This document shows positions 15,576-24,477 of a stretch of 64,000 nt of DNA, piece by piece. The stretch spans positions 2,852,001 to 2,916,000 of the forward strand of contig CAWBWT010000002.1 of NCBI GenBank assembly GCA_963792675.1. The letters run 5' to 3'. A model generated the notes under the pieces. The model was not told the origin of the DNA. It saw only the letters and a list, made by a program, of their open reading frames with translations, and made no database searches. The stretch comes from JBBROS01 sp963792675 (GTDB lineage: Bacteria > Pseudomonadota > Alphaproteobacteria > Acetobacterales > Acetobacteraceae). The number at the start of each line of letters is the position of its first letter. Within the stretch, counting starts at the first letter, position 1. The translations under genes and the position numbers were made by a program.

Positions 15576-16622
15576 TTACGTCCAGTAGAGCAGCCGCGCC
15601 ATCGGCAGCCGCCGCGCCAGCGAGCCCTCGATCGCCGTTCGCATCGCCGCCATCTCGTCGCGCGGGAAGACGTATTTGACCGACCCGAACTTGGTGAACT
15701 TGCGAGACCGCTGCGCCTCGTCCATTTCGAGCGGGCTGCCGGGATACCACCCGTCCAGGACGCCCTTCGACTTCGGGGTGAACCGGTGCGTGATCAACTC
15801 GGCCGTCAGGTCCACCTCCAGCCCGGCCAGCGCCGCGGCCACGTCCGCGAACAGCGCATCGTAGGCCGCCGCCCAGTCGGGCAGGCGCAGGATCGGCGCG
15901 ACCGTGAGGCCGACCGGGTAGCCTGCTTCGGCCATCGCCCGCAGCGCCGCAAGCCGGGCCGCCATGCGCGGCGCCCCGCCTTCGTGCCGCTCGGCCCCGC
16001 GCGCGTTGACCGAAAAGCGGACCCGGGTGCGCCCGTTATGCGCCAAGCCGAGCAGCGGCCCGACCGCGTCGAACTTGGTGGTGAAGCGGAGTTGCACCGG
16101 CGCGTCCCAGGCGCCGAAATAGGTGATGCAAGCGGCCAAGTGCCCGGTCAGGTGCTCCAGCGCCAGCGGGTCGGTGTAGCAGGAGCACTCGAACGTGGTG
16201 CCCTCATGCGCCCGCGCCTCCGACACGGACGTAACGGTGCCGCCGCCGACGGCCGGCGGCAGCTCGGCTAGGATCTCCGGCAGGTTAGCATAGGCCCGGA
16301 TGATCGGCGGCCCGGCTAGCGACCCGGCCAAATAGCAATAGGTACAATGCGCCGGGCAGCCCTCGGCAAGGTCGAACCGCCAGTCCGCACTCGGCGGGAT
16401 CGGCTGCAGCCGCCGCCGGGTGGCGCTGGCCACGACGACGGCCATCGTCGTCTTGGCGTCGCGATAAGCGTCCGGCAGCCCGGTCAGCCGGTCGGCCTTG
16501 AGCCGGACGATCTCGGCGCCGAGTGCGGCCGCCCGCTCCACCATGGCGGCGCCGGCGGGCCAGTCGAGGGCGGAGGGGGTGACGAGGAGGCGTCTTGGAG
16601 TCCAGGGGCGCATCGCCCCCAT
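15576..16622 (-). CDS. Spore photoproduct lyase-like radical SAM protein
   Basis: A 348-residue radical SAM protein with the cluster motif CPAHCTYCYLAG (CX3CX2C), the spacing typical of the SplB-related group. The flanking region, DWRFDLAEGCPAHCTYCYLAGSL, and the later VRFSVNARGAERHEGG also fit the SPL-family radical SAM group common in non-sporulating proteobacteria. True SPL has a fourth cysteine near the C-terminus for H-atom return. I see no obvious equivalent in the last 150 residues, so DNA repair activity is not assured. It is a single gene, convergent with the amidase operon. Confidence 0.82.
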   Translation of the reverse strand: MGAMRPWTPRRLLVTPSALDWPAGAAMVERAAALGAEIVRLKADRLTGLPDAYRDAKTTMAVVVASATRRRLQPIPPSADWRFDLAEGCPAHCTYCYLAGSLAGPPIIRAYANLPEILAELPPAVGGGTVTSVSEARAHEGTTFECSCYTDPLALEHLTGHLAACITYFGAWDAPVQLRFTTKFDAVGPLLGLAHNGRTRVRFSVNARGAERHEGGAPRMAARLAALRAMAEAGYPVGLTVAPILRLPDWAAAYDALFADVAAALAGLEVDLTAELITHRFTPKSKGVLDGWYPGSPLEMDEAQRSRKFTKFGSVKYVFPRDEMAAMRTAIEGSLARRLPMARLLYWT

Positions 16623-16676
16623 GTCGCGTGTGAGCCGTGCTCCGCTAGGCCGAAGCGCAGCGACGTGAGCGCGCCC

Positions 16677-17558
16677 TCACTTGATCCCAGTGATCGACTG
16701 CACGAGCGTGCGCGGGTCCCGCTTCGGCCAGCGCCCGGCATCCACCTGGGCGATGAACGCGGCGACCAAGTGGTTGAACTGGTCCGGGTCCTCGATGTTG
16801 ATGGTGTGGCCGCAATTCGGCATCACCGACAGCGCCGCACTCGCGATGTGCTGCTTCATCAGCAGCGACGGCTGCAGGCAAGGCCAGTCCTCGTCGCCGG
16901 TCAGCACCAGCGTTGGCACCGTCAGCGCCTTCATCTCGTCCACGAGATCGTAAAGCGACGGGCGCTGCCCCTGGCAGCCGATCTGCGTGTTGGCCGAGCC
17001 CAGCGCCGAGTGCTCGGCCAGCTGCCGGGCGAACTCGGCGAAGCCGCGCGGGTTCTTGTTCTCGAACTGCACCCGCGTCGGACCGTAGGCGTAGCGGGCG
17101 GCGAACGCTTCCATGCCGTCCCGCTTCAGCGTCTCCGCGATCACTCCGGCCTCGGCCTTGAACCGTTCGCGCTGGCCCGGCTCGGCGCCGTAGCCGCAGC
17201 CGGCGACCGTCAGCGACAGAGCGCGGGCCGGGTGGCGGAAGCCGAAATGCAGCGTCGCGAACCCGCCCATCGACAGGCCGACGACATGCGCCCGCTCGAT
17301 CCCGAGATGATCCAGCACCGACAGGATGTCGTCGGCGGCGCGGGCCTGCGAGTAGCGCGCCGGGTCCTCCGGCACGTCCGACGGCGGATAGCCGCGGGCG
17401 CAGAAGGCGATGGCGCGGTAGCGCTGCCCGAAATGCCGCATCTGCGGCTCCCAGCTGCGGATGTCGCCGGCGAACTCGTGCACGAAGATGACGGGCGTGC
17501 CGGCGCCGGTCTCCTCGTAGTGCAGGTTGAAGCCGTCGTCGGTGCGGGCGTTCGGCAT
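16677..17558 (-). CDS. Alpha/beta hydrolase
   Basis: Alpha/beta-hydrolase fold protein, 293 residues. It has an oxyanion region VIFVHEFAGD, nucleophile elbow GLSMGGFAT (Ser about residue 100), catalytic acid probably in LVLTGDEDWPC and His in MPNCGHTINIEDP. It most resembles 3-oxoadipate enol-lactonase/epoxide-hydrolase type enzymes; the substrate is unknown. The ATG follows GGAGGA. It lies 28 bases downstream of the ABC ATPase gene, likely in the same transcript as the importer, which suggests that it acts on the imported compound. Confidence 0.88.
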   Translation of the reverse strand: MPNARTDDGFNLHYEETGAGTPVIFVHEFAGDIRSWEPQMRHFGQRYRAIAFCARGYPPSDVPEDPARYSQARAADDILSVLDHLGIERAHVVGLSMGGFATLHFGFRHPARALSLTVAGCGYGAEPGQRERFKAEAGVIAETLKRDGMEAFAARYAYGPTRVQFENKNPRGFAEFARQLAEHSALGSANTQIGCQGQRPSLYDLVDEMKALTVPTLVLTGDEDWPCLQPSLLMKQHIASAALSVMPNCGHTINIEDPDQFNHLVAAFIAQVDAGRWPKRDPRTLVQSITGIK

Positions 17559-17586
17559 CAGGCAGTCTCCTCCGGGAACGCGCAGG

Positions 17587-18350
17587 CTATTCGCTGCCGT
17601 CCTCCGTGCCCAGGGCCGCGCGCAGCTCGCGGGCGAGTGCCGCGAACCCGGCGCTGCGCGGGTCGCGCGGCCGGTCGAGCGCCACCGTGACGTCCGCCGA
17701 CAGCCGGCCCGGCCGCGGCGTGAACACCAGGATGCGGTCAGCGAGAAAGATCGCCTCGTCGATGCTGTGGGTGACGAACAGCACCGTGGTGCGCTGCCGC
17801 TGCCCAGATGTCCAGCAGCTCTCGCTGCAGCCGGCCGCGGGTCTGGGCGTCGAGCGCCCCGAACGGCTCGTCCATCAGCAGCGCGCGCGGCTCGGTCGTC
17901 AGCGCCCGGGCAATGCCGACGCGCTGCCGCATGCCGCCCGACAGCTCGTGCGGGTAGCGCCCGGCAAACCCCTCGAGCCCGGTCAGCGCCAGCATCGCCG
18001 CCGCCCGCCCTTCGCGCTCGCGCCGCGGCGCGCCCCGGGCCTTGAGGTTGAACTCGACGTTGCGCTGCACCGTCATCCAGGGGAACAGGCCATGGTCCTG
18101 GAACACGATGCTGGTGGCCGGCGACGGCCCGTCCAGCTCGCGCCCGGCGACCACGATCTGCCCCGTCGTCGCCGGCTCGAGCCCGGCGAGCATCTGCAGC
18201 AAGGTGGACTTGCCGCAGCCGGACAGGCCCAGCAGGCAGACGAACTCGCCCTCCGCGCAGCCGATCGAGACGTCGCGCAGCGCCTCCACCGGCCCGGACT
18301 TGCGTCGCATAGGTCTTGCCGACCCCGATCGTCTCGATGAAGGCGCTCAT
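17587..18350 (-). pseudogene. Nitrate/sulfonate-type ABC transporter ATPase, two apparent extra bases
   Basis: ATPase of the NitT/TauT (SsuB/TauB) group. It has Walker A LSGCGKSTLLQ, signature LSGGMRQRVGIARAL, Walker B ALLMDEPFGALDAQTR and H-loop FVTHSIDEA. The N-terminus (MSAFIETIGVGKTYAT), the core (KSGPVEALRDVSI...) and the C-terminus (VLFVTHSIDEAIFLADRI...) lie in three frames. Removing one base at 18302 and one at about 17802-17804 joins them into 253 residues, the family size. The ATG overlaps the permease stop (ATGA). Confidence 0.87.
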
Positions 18351-19117
18351 CCCGACACCAGCCCGTCCTGCCAGCGGCACACGCGGGCGCGCAGCAGGCG
18401 CACCGCCTGGTCGGCGAGCAGGCCGATGGCGCCGATCACGATGATGCCGGCGAAGATCAGCTCGGTGCGGAACGTCATCTGCGCGTTGAGGATCATGTAG
18501 CCGAGGCCCGACTTGACCGCGATCATCTCGGCGGTGACGACCGTCAGCCAGCCGCCGCCGATCGCCAGCCGCAGGCCGGTCAGGATCGCCGGCATCGCCG
18601 CCGGCAGCACGATGTCGCGCAGCACCAGCGCTTCGCTGGCCCGCGCCGCGGTCGCGACCTTCAGCAGCGTGCGCTCGATGCCGCGCACGCCGAAGATGGT
18701 GTTGAGCAGCAGCGGCCAGAGCGCGGAGAGGAAGATCAGCACGATCGCCGGGCGTGTCGCCGATGCCGAAGAACAGCATCGCGAGCGGGATCAGCGAGAT
18801 CGGCGGGATGGCGCGGAACATCTGGATCGACCAGTCGGCGAGCCGGTCGAGCAACGGGTAGCGCCCGATCAGCAGCCCGGCCGGCACGGCGACCGCGAAG
18901 GCGATGCTGACGCCGACGATGACGCGGAGCGACGCTGGCGAGCGCGTTGGCGGCGATGGCCGGGCCCCATTGCAGGAACGCGCCCGCCACCTTGGCGGGC
19001 GACGGCAGCAGCACCGGCGGGTAGACGCCGGCCGCCACGACCACCTGCCACAAGACGAGCAGGCCCAGGATCGGCAGCAGGCCGAGCAGGCGGCGGACGC
19101 GAACGGCGCGCGTCCAC
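18347..19117 (-). pseudogene. Nitrate/sulfonate-type ABC transporter permease, three apparent extra bases
   Basis: SsuC/TauC-like permease with FRAIPPISLIPLAMLFFGIGD and ATAARASEALVLRDIVLPAA, the EAA-type coupling loop. The frame breaks at about 18749-18752 (GDTPG... for GDTPAIVLIFLSALWP), about 18931-18938 (ALAS... before LRVIVGVSIAFAVAVPAGLL) and probably about 19105-19112 near the N-terminus, where a GTG at 19117 needs one base removed to enter RVRRLLGLLPILGLLVLW. With these changes the product is about 255 residues, normal for the family. Confidence 0.83.
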
Positions 19118-19127
19118 GCTGCCCACC

Positions 19128-19217
19128 CACGTCATGGCCGGACTTGATCCGGCCATCTCCTGCCGGCGAGGCAGCGTCCAAGGCGGGCGAGATCCCGGAT
19201 CAAGTCCGGGGATGACG
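19128..19217. repeat. REP-like palindromic element (copy 3, bipartite)
   Basis: GTCATGGCCGGACTTGATCCGGCCATC (from about 19131) and the inverted GATCCCGGATCAAGTCCGGGGATGAC (to about 19216) form two hairpins facing each other, the same layout as copy 2. The element fills the gap between the permease and the binding-protein gene. Confidence 0.78.
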
Positions 19218-19244
19218 TGCTCGGCGCAGGCATGGACGGCGGCG

Positions 19245-20171
19245 TCAGAGGAAGCGACGTGTTGATGAACTCGCCCCAGTTCGGCTCGGCGTCCAGCATC
19301 TTGTCGTCCATCATCATCCTGGCCAGCGACTTCAGCCCGGTCTGGAAGGCCTCGCCGCTCTCGGCGCTGTAGAACAGGTTCTTCGATCGACGCCTCGGCG
19401 ATCTCCGGGCTCATGTTGAACTGCTTGATCGTGGTCTCGATCGCGATCTCCGGCTCGTTCTTCATCCGGTCGGTCGCCTTCACGTGCGCCGCCACCAGCT
19501 TGCGCATCAGCTCCGGCTCCTTCTTCAGGAACGGCACGCTGGCGACGAAGCCGAGGTTGGTCTTGCCCATCGGCGTGTCGTACGGGCACCCAGAGCTTGT
19601 GGCCGAAGCCGCTCAGCTCGGCGAAGGCGGCGTAGGGCTCGAAGCAGCAGATCGCGTCCAGGTCGCCGCGGGCCAGCGGCGTCGGCTGGTCCTGGTTGTC
19701 GAGGAACACCAGCTCGACCTTGCCGTCCAGCTTCTCGGCCCGCAGCTTCCAGTTCAGGCTGACGAGGCCGATCGAGCCGTTCTGCACGCCGATCTTCTTG
19801 CCCGCGAGCTGCGCGAACGAGGTGACCGAGGGCTTTGCCACCAGCATCCAGCCGCCGTCGCAGCCATTGGCCAGCACCGCCATCGGGAACCCCTTGGTCG
19901 CGAGCTGCATCGTCGCCGACAGGCCGCCATTGCCCACGTCGACGGCGCCCGAGGCGACCGCCTGCATGCGCTGCACCAGGCTCGGGAACGTCACCAGCTC
20001 GGCGTCGATCCCTTCGGGCTTCAGCAGGTCGGGCATCAGGAACATGGCGTTGGTGGTGGTGGTGAAGGCCGAGCCGAGCTTCACCTTCCGCAGCGCCTGC
20101 CCGAGCACGCCCTGGCTGACGATTGCCGGCGCCGCGAGCGCGGTGGCGACGAACAGGCGGCGGTTCAGCAT
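19245..20171 (-). pseudogene. NMT1/SsuA-like ABC substrate-binding protein, apparent extra bases
   Basis: Periplasmic binding protein with a signal peptide (MLNRRLFVATALAAPAIVSQ). The body, including VELVFLDNQDQPTPLARGDL, fits the SsuA/THI5-like family that binds sulfonates, nitrate, taurine or pyrimidine precursors. Frames break at about 19581-19585 (LWVP then YDTPMGKTNLGF), at 19384 (EASI then KNLFYSAESGEAFQ) and probably near 19250 so that the protein ends ...FINTSLL at 19245. Three insertions give a multiple of three. It is first in the importer operon (SBP, permease, ATPase, hydrolase). Confidence 0.85.
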
Positions 20172-20287
20172 TCTGATCTCCGCGTGATGTGCCCGGCGAT
20201 CGACGCAAGAAGCACGCCAGCCGCCCTGGCGTTGCACCCCCTCGAGGTGAAGCGATACCCTTGCGCGGCCAAGAGGGAACGTCGCCA

Positions 20288-21361
20288 ATGCCAGCATCTG
20301 CCTATCACGTCGCCATCCTGCCGGGTGACGGCATCGGCCCCGAGGTCGTCGCCGCCGCCGAGCGCGGTGATGCAGCAGGCGGCGAGCAGGCAGGGCATCC
20401 GGCTCGACACCGCGCAGCACGCGTGCGGCGCATTCCATTACCAGCGAGACCGGCCAGGCGATCGCGCCCGCGACCCTGGACGCCGTCGGCGACGCCGATG
20501 CGATCCTGTTCGGCGCCGCCGGCTGGCCCGACATCCGCGACGGGAACGGCATCGAGATCGCGCCGCAGATCGACATGCGCGAGCATTTTTCCCTGTTTGC
20601 CGGGCTGCGTCCGGTGCGGTTGTGGGACGGCGTGCCCGGGCCGCTCGGTGACAAGCGGTTCGACATGCTGGTAATCCGCGAGCAGACAGAAGGCCTGTTC
20701 GCCGGCCGCCACGACCCGGCCGGCAACGACCCGAACGTGGCCCAGGACCGCATGGTCATCACCCGCGCGCGGCTGCGAGCGGCTGTTCGAGCTGGCTTTC
20801 GCCCAGGCCCGCGCGCGCCGTGAGACCGGCGGCCGCGGGCACGTCACGCTGTTCGACAAGGCCAACGTGCTGCGCGGCATGGCGCTGATGCGGCGCGTGT
20901 TCGACGAGGTGGCGGCCCGCCATCCCGACATCGGCGCCGACCGCATCTATATCGACAACGCCTCGATGCTGATGGTGACCGATCCCGGCCGGTTCGACGT
21001 CGTGGTCATGGAGAACCAGTTCGGCGACATCGTCAGCGAGATCGCAGCCGGCATCGCCGGCGGGCTCGGCATCGCGCCGTCCGCGGATATCGGCCCGGAC
21101 CACGCCGTGTTCCAGCCGAGCCACGGCACCGCGCCCGACATCGCCGGCAAGGGCGTCGCGAACCCGGTCGCGGCGATCCTGTCGGCGGCGCTGCTGCTCG
21201 ACTGGCTGGCCGAACGCAAGTCCGACCCCGCCTGCCGCACCGCCGCGGACGCGATCCGGACGGCGGTCGGCGCCGTGCTGCGCGACGGGCCGCGCACGCG
21301 GGATCTCGGCGGCACGGCCGGCACCGCCGACGTCGCGAAGGCGGTCGCGGAGGCCCTATGA
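20288..21361 (+). pseudogene. Isocitrate/isopropylmalate-family decarboxylating dehydrogenase, three apparent extra bases
   Basis: NAD(P)-dependent beta-decarboxylating dehydrogenase of the LeuB/tartrate dehydrogenase family. It begins AILPGDGIGPEVV and carries VIREQTEGLFAGR, HVTLFDKANVLRG, the DNASMLMV helix, the VVMENQFGDIVSEIAAG metal/substrate motif and SHGTAPDIAGKGVANPVA. Extra bases near 20366, 20444 and 20770 move the frame three times and return it. The repaired product has about 356 residues. It ends in an ATG overlap with the GMC oxidoreductase gene. Substrate could be a malate or tartrate derivative; the short variable loop does not decide. Confidence 0.85.
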
Positions 21362-23001
21362 GCGCCGGCGGGAGCGACGAGTTCGACTACGTGATCGTCG
21401 GCGCCGGCGCCGCCGGGTCGGTGCTGGCCAATCGGCTAACGCAGGACCAGGGCGTCACCGTCTGCGTCCTGGAAGCCGGGCCGCCGGACCGCAACCCGTT
21501 CATCCATATCCCGGCCGGGTTCATCAAGACGCTGTTCGACCCGTCCTGCACCTGGCAGTTCAAGACCGAGCCGACCGAGAACACCGCCGGCCGGCCCATC
21601 GCCACCACGCAAGGCCGCACGCTGGGCGGCAGCAGCAGCATCAACGGCATGGTCTACAACCGCGGCCAGCCCGCCGACCTCGACAACTGGGCGCAGCGCG
21701 GCAATCGCGGCTGGGGCTACGACGACATGCTGCCGTACTACCGGCGCACCGAGCGGCGGATCATGCCGAACGGCGCCGCCGCGGACCCGGCAAAGCGCGG
21801 CAACGGCGGCGACGGCATTCCGGTCTCGGACATGGGCTGGATCCACCCGATGTCGGAGGCGTTCATCGCCGGCTGCGTCGCGTCCGGCATCCCGCGCAAC
21901 CCCGACTACAACAGCGGCGACCAGGCCGGCGTCGGCTACTTCCAGCGCGCCATCGAGCGCGGCTGGCGGGTCAGCGCCGCCCGCGCCTTCCTCCGCCCCG
22001 CGCAGTCGCGCCGCTCGCTCGAGGTGCGCACCGAGGCGCGCGCCACCGCCATCGTCTTCGAGGGCAAGCGCGCGGTCGGCGTCCGCTACACCCGCCGCCG
22101 CGGCGGCCCGGCGACGACGGTGCGGGCACGGCGCGAGGTCATCCTGTCCTCCGGCACCGTCAACACCGCCCGCCTGCTGCAGATCTCCGGCGTCGGGCCG
22201 GCGCCGCTGCTGGCCGAGTTGGGCGTACCGGTGGTGCACGAGGCGCCGGGCGTCGGGCAGAACTTCCGCGACCATTTCGCCGTCCGCCTGGTGATGCGCG
22301 CGAAGCCCGGCACGCCGACCCTGAACGAGCTGTCGCGCGGCCCGCGCCTCGCACGCGAGATCGCCCGCTGGTCGGTCGGCAAGCCCAACATCCTCGACAA
22401 CGCACCGAGCCAGGTGCACGTGTTCTGGCGCAGTTGGGACGGGCTCGACGCGCCCGACCTGCAATGCGTGTTCACGCCGGGCAGCTACGCGGTGGGCAAG
22501 ACCTACATCCTGGACGACTACCCCGGCGTCACCGCCGGCGCCTGGCCGCACCGTCCGGAAAGCCACGGCCACGTGCGCGCCACCAGCACCGACCCTTGGG
22601 TGGACCCGGTGATCCAGCCCAACTACCTGTCCGACCCGCTGGACCGCCAGGTGACGCTGGGCGGCATCCGGCTGATCCGCCGGCTGCTGAACACGCCGCA
22701 ACTCGCACCTTACATCGAGACCGAAACGCTTCCCGGCGCCGCCATCGCGTCGGACGACGAGTTGCTGGGCTTTGCGCGCGAGAACGGCACCACCTGCTAC
22801 CACCTGATCGGCACCGCCAAGATGGGGCCGGCCTCCGACCCTGGGGCCGTCGTCAGCGACCGGCTGCTGGTGCATGGCATGGAGGGCCTGCGAATCGTCG
22901 ATGCCAGCATCATGCCGGCAATGCCGTCGGCGAATACTTACGCGACCACGCTGATGATCGCCGAGCGCGCGTCGGATTTCATTCGCGGCAAGGTTATGTA
23001 A
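21358..23001 (+). CDS. GMC family FAD-dependent oxidoreductase
   Basis: Glucose-methanol-choline oxidoreductase, 547 residues, intact. It has the N-terminal FAD fold DYVIVGAGAAGSVLANRL, the GMC signature TLGGSSSINGMVYNRGQ, the second signature SSGTVNTARLLQISGVGP, and the C-terminal His region TTCYHLIGTAKMG and SIMPAMPSANTYATTLMIAE. The group includes choline dehydrogenase and alkan-1-ol dehydrogenases; the substrate is probably a primary alcohol. It is coupled to the upstream dehydrogenase (ATGA). Confidence 0.93.
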   Translation: MSAGGSDEFDYVIVGAGAAGSVLANRLTQDQGVTVCVLEAGPPDRNPFIHIPAGFIKTLFDPSCTWQFKTEPTENTAGRPIATTQGRTLGGSSSINGMVYNRGQPADLDNWAQRGNRGWGYDDMLPYYRRTERRIMPNGAAADPAKRGNGGDGIPVSDMGWIHPMSEAFIAGCVASGIPRNPDYNSGDQAGVGYFQRAIERGWRVSAARAFLRPAQSRRSLEVRTEARATAIVFEGKRAVGVRYTRRRGGPATTVRARREVILSSGTVNTARLLQISGVGPAPLLAELGVPVVHEAPGVGQNFRDHFAVRLVMRAKPGTPTLNELSRGPRLAREIARWSVGKPNILDNAPSQVHVFWRSWDGLDAPDLQCVFTPGSYAVGKTYILDDYPGVTAGAWPHRPESHGHVRATSTDPWVDPVIQPNYLSDPLDRQVTLGGIRLIRRLLNTPQLAPYIETETLPGAAIASDDELLGFARENGTTCYHLIGTAKMGPASDPGAVVSDRLLVHGMEGLRIVDASIMPAMPSANTYATTLMIAERASDFIRGKVM

Positions 23002-23164
23002 AAACTCGATTTACAACTCGGAGGTTTGCCTTGACCGGGCCAACCCGGCCGCCGATGTTCTGAATAACGTTTCGAGTTCGTCCAGAAAGTGAGACAGACT
23101 TTATCCAGTCCCCACCGGCGACGACGTCGGGCTTGGCATCCTGTGAACATTAGGTGAGCGAGAA

Positions 23165-24472
23165 ATGGACGCCGTGCGCATCAGCACCCTCCGTCCATCG
23201 GAGCCGGTCATGACGGAAGTCCAGCGAAGCGCAATCCGCAAGACGGCTTGGCGTTTCGTGCCGCTGGTCACGGCCGCCTACCTGTTCAACTACCTCGACC
23301 GCACCTGCATCGGCTTCGCCGCGCTGACGATGAAGTCCGACATCGGCCTCAGCAACGAGCAGCTCGGCCTCGGCGCCGGCATCTTCTTCCTCGGCTACTC
23401 GTTCTTCGAAGTCCCCAGCAACCTCGCCATGTATCGGTTCGGCGCCCGGCGCTGGATCGCCCGCATCATGATCACATGGGGGCTGCTGTCGACTGCGATG
23501 GCGCTGGTGACGGGGCCGCAGAGCTTCTACGCCGTGCGCTTCCTGCTGGGCGTCGCCGAGGCCGGCTTCTTCCCGGGGATCACCTTCTTCCTCGCCGCCT
23601 GGTTCCCGGCGCAGGTGCGCACGCAGATGCTGGCCTGGTTCCTGGTCGGCATCCCGCTCTCGTCGGTGATCGGCGGACCGCTCTGCGGCTTGCTGCTGCG
23701 GATGGACGGGATCTGGGGCCTGGCCGGCTGGCAGTGGCTGTTCCTGGCGGTCAGCCTGCCCTGCGTGCCGATCGGGATGTCGATCCTCGGTATGCTGGCC
23801 GACCGCCCGCAGGACGCGACCTTCCTGACCCAGCCGGAACGCGACGCCATGGACGCGATGATGGCCAACGAGGTGCGCGAGCGGGTGCGGCATTCGGTGC
23901 GGGCCGCGATAACGGATGCCCGCGTGCTCATCCTGGCCGGGGTGCAGTTCGGCTTCACCCTCGGTTCCTACGGGATCATCATCTGGTTGCCGCTGATCAT
24001 GAAGGAATACGCGCTGAGCAACTCGGCGGTGGGTTGGCTGAGTGCAATCCCCTATCTGTTCGCGACGGCCGGCATGCTGGGCTGGGCCTGGTACGTGGAT
24101 CGGACGGGGCGGAGGATTGGACCGCTGATCCTGACCTGCCTGCTGGCGGCGGTCGGGCTGGCGATTTCGATTGCGCCGGACTCCTTCCTGCTTGCGATGA
24201 GCGGGATGACGCTCGCGCTGATCGGCGTCACATCGGCCCGTGCCGTGTTCTGGACCATCCCGACCCGGTTCCTGACCGGGATCGCGGCCGCCGGCGGCCT
24301 CGCCTTCATCAACATGATCGGCACCACGGGCGGGGTCTTCGGCCCCTATATGATGGGCTGGCTGCGCGACGAGACCGGGTCGTTTCAGGCCGGGCTGCTG
24401 GCGATGGCCGGGATCATGGTGCTGGCCGCCGGATTGGCGTGGTCGCTGCGCTTGGTGATGACGCGGGAGTAG
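23165..24472 (+). CDS. MFS transporter, anion:cation symporter (ACS) type
   Basis: Twelve-helix major facilitator carrier, 435 residues. Typical ACS features are FNYLDRTCIGFAAL in helix 1, the loop motif YRFGARRWIARIMITWGL between helices 2 and 3, and GVAEAGFFPGITFFLAAWFP in helix 4. Relatives carry tartrate, glucarate, hydroxyphenylacetate or similar organic acids. It lies 163 bases after the GMC gene and 5 bases before another decarboxylating dehydrogenase, which suggests import of a hydroxy-acid substrate for it. Confidence 0.9.
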   Translation: MDAVRISTLRPSEPVMTEVQRSAIRKTAWRFVPLVTAAYLFNYLDRTCIGFAALTMKSDIGLSNEQLGLGAGIFFLGYSFFEVPSNLAMYRFGARRWIARIMITWGLLSTAMALVTGPQSFYAVRFLLGVAEAGFFPGITFFLAAWFPAQVRTQMLAWFLVGIPLSSVIGGPLCGLLLRMDGIWGLAGWQWLFLAVSLPCVPIGMSILGMLADRPQDATFLTQPERDAMDAMMANEVRERVRHSVRAAITDARVLILAGVQFGFTLGSYGIIIWLPLIMKEYALSNSAVGWLSAIPYLFATAGMLGWAWYVDRTGRRIGPLILTCLLAAVGLAISIAPDSFLLAMSGMTLALIGVTSARAVFWTIPTRFLTGIAAAGGLAFINMIGTTGGVFGPYMMGWLRDETGSFQAGLLAMAGIMVLAAGLAWSLRLVMTRE

Positions 24473-24477
24473 GTGCG

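Noticed and set aside
9816..19217. CRISPR array from the repeated CCGGG motifs
   Set aside because: Only three copies, spaced kilobases apart, palindromic and without uniform spacers; no cas genes in the window.
17587..20171. Natural pseudogene cluster of a dead ABC importer
   Set aside because: No stop codons or large deletions inside otherwise conserved proteins; all changes are single extra bases, so decay is less likely than artefact. Kept as a marked uncertainty.
12049..20775. Programmed ribosomal frameshifting as explanation of the broken frames
   Set aside because: No slippery heptamers or common signals at the sites, too many genes affected, and several genes would need two or three events.
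23002..23164. CCGGG-CCAA-CCCGG hairpin as an intrinsic terminator
   Set aside because: No T tract follows; a weak hairpin in GC-rich DNA is not enough.
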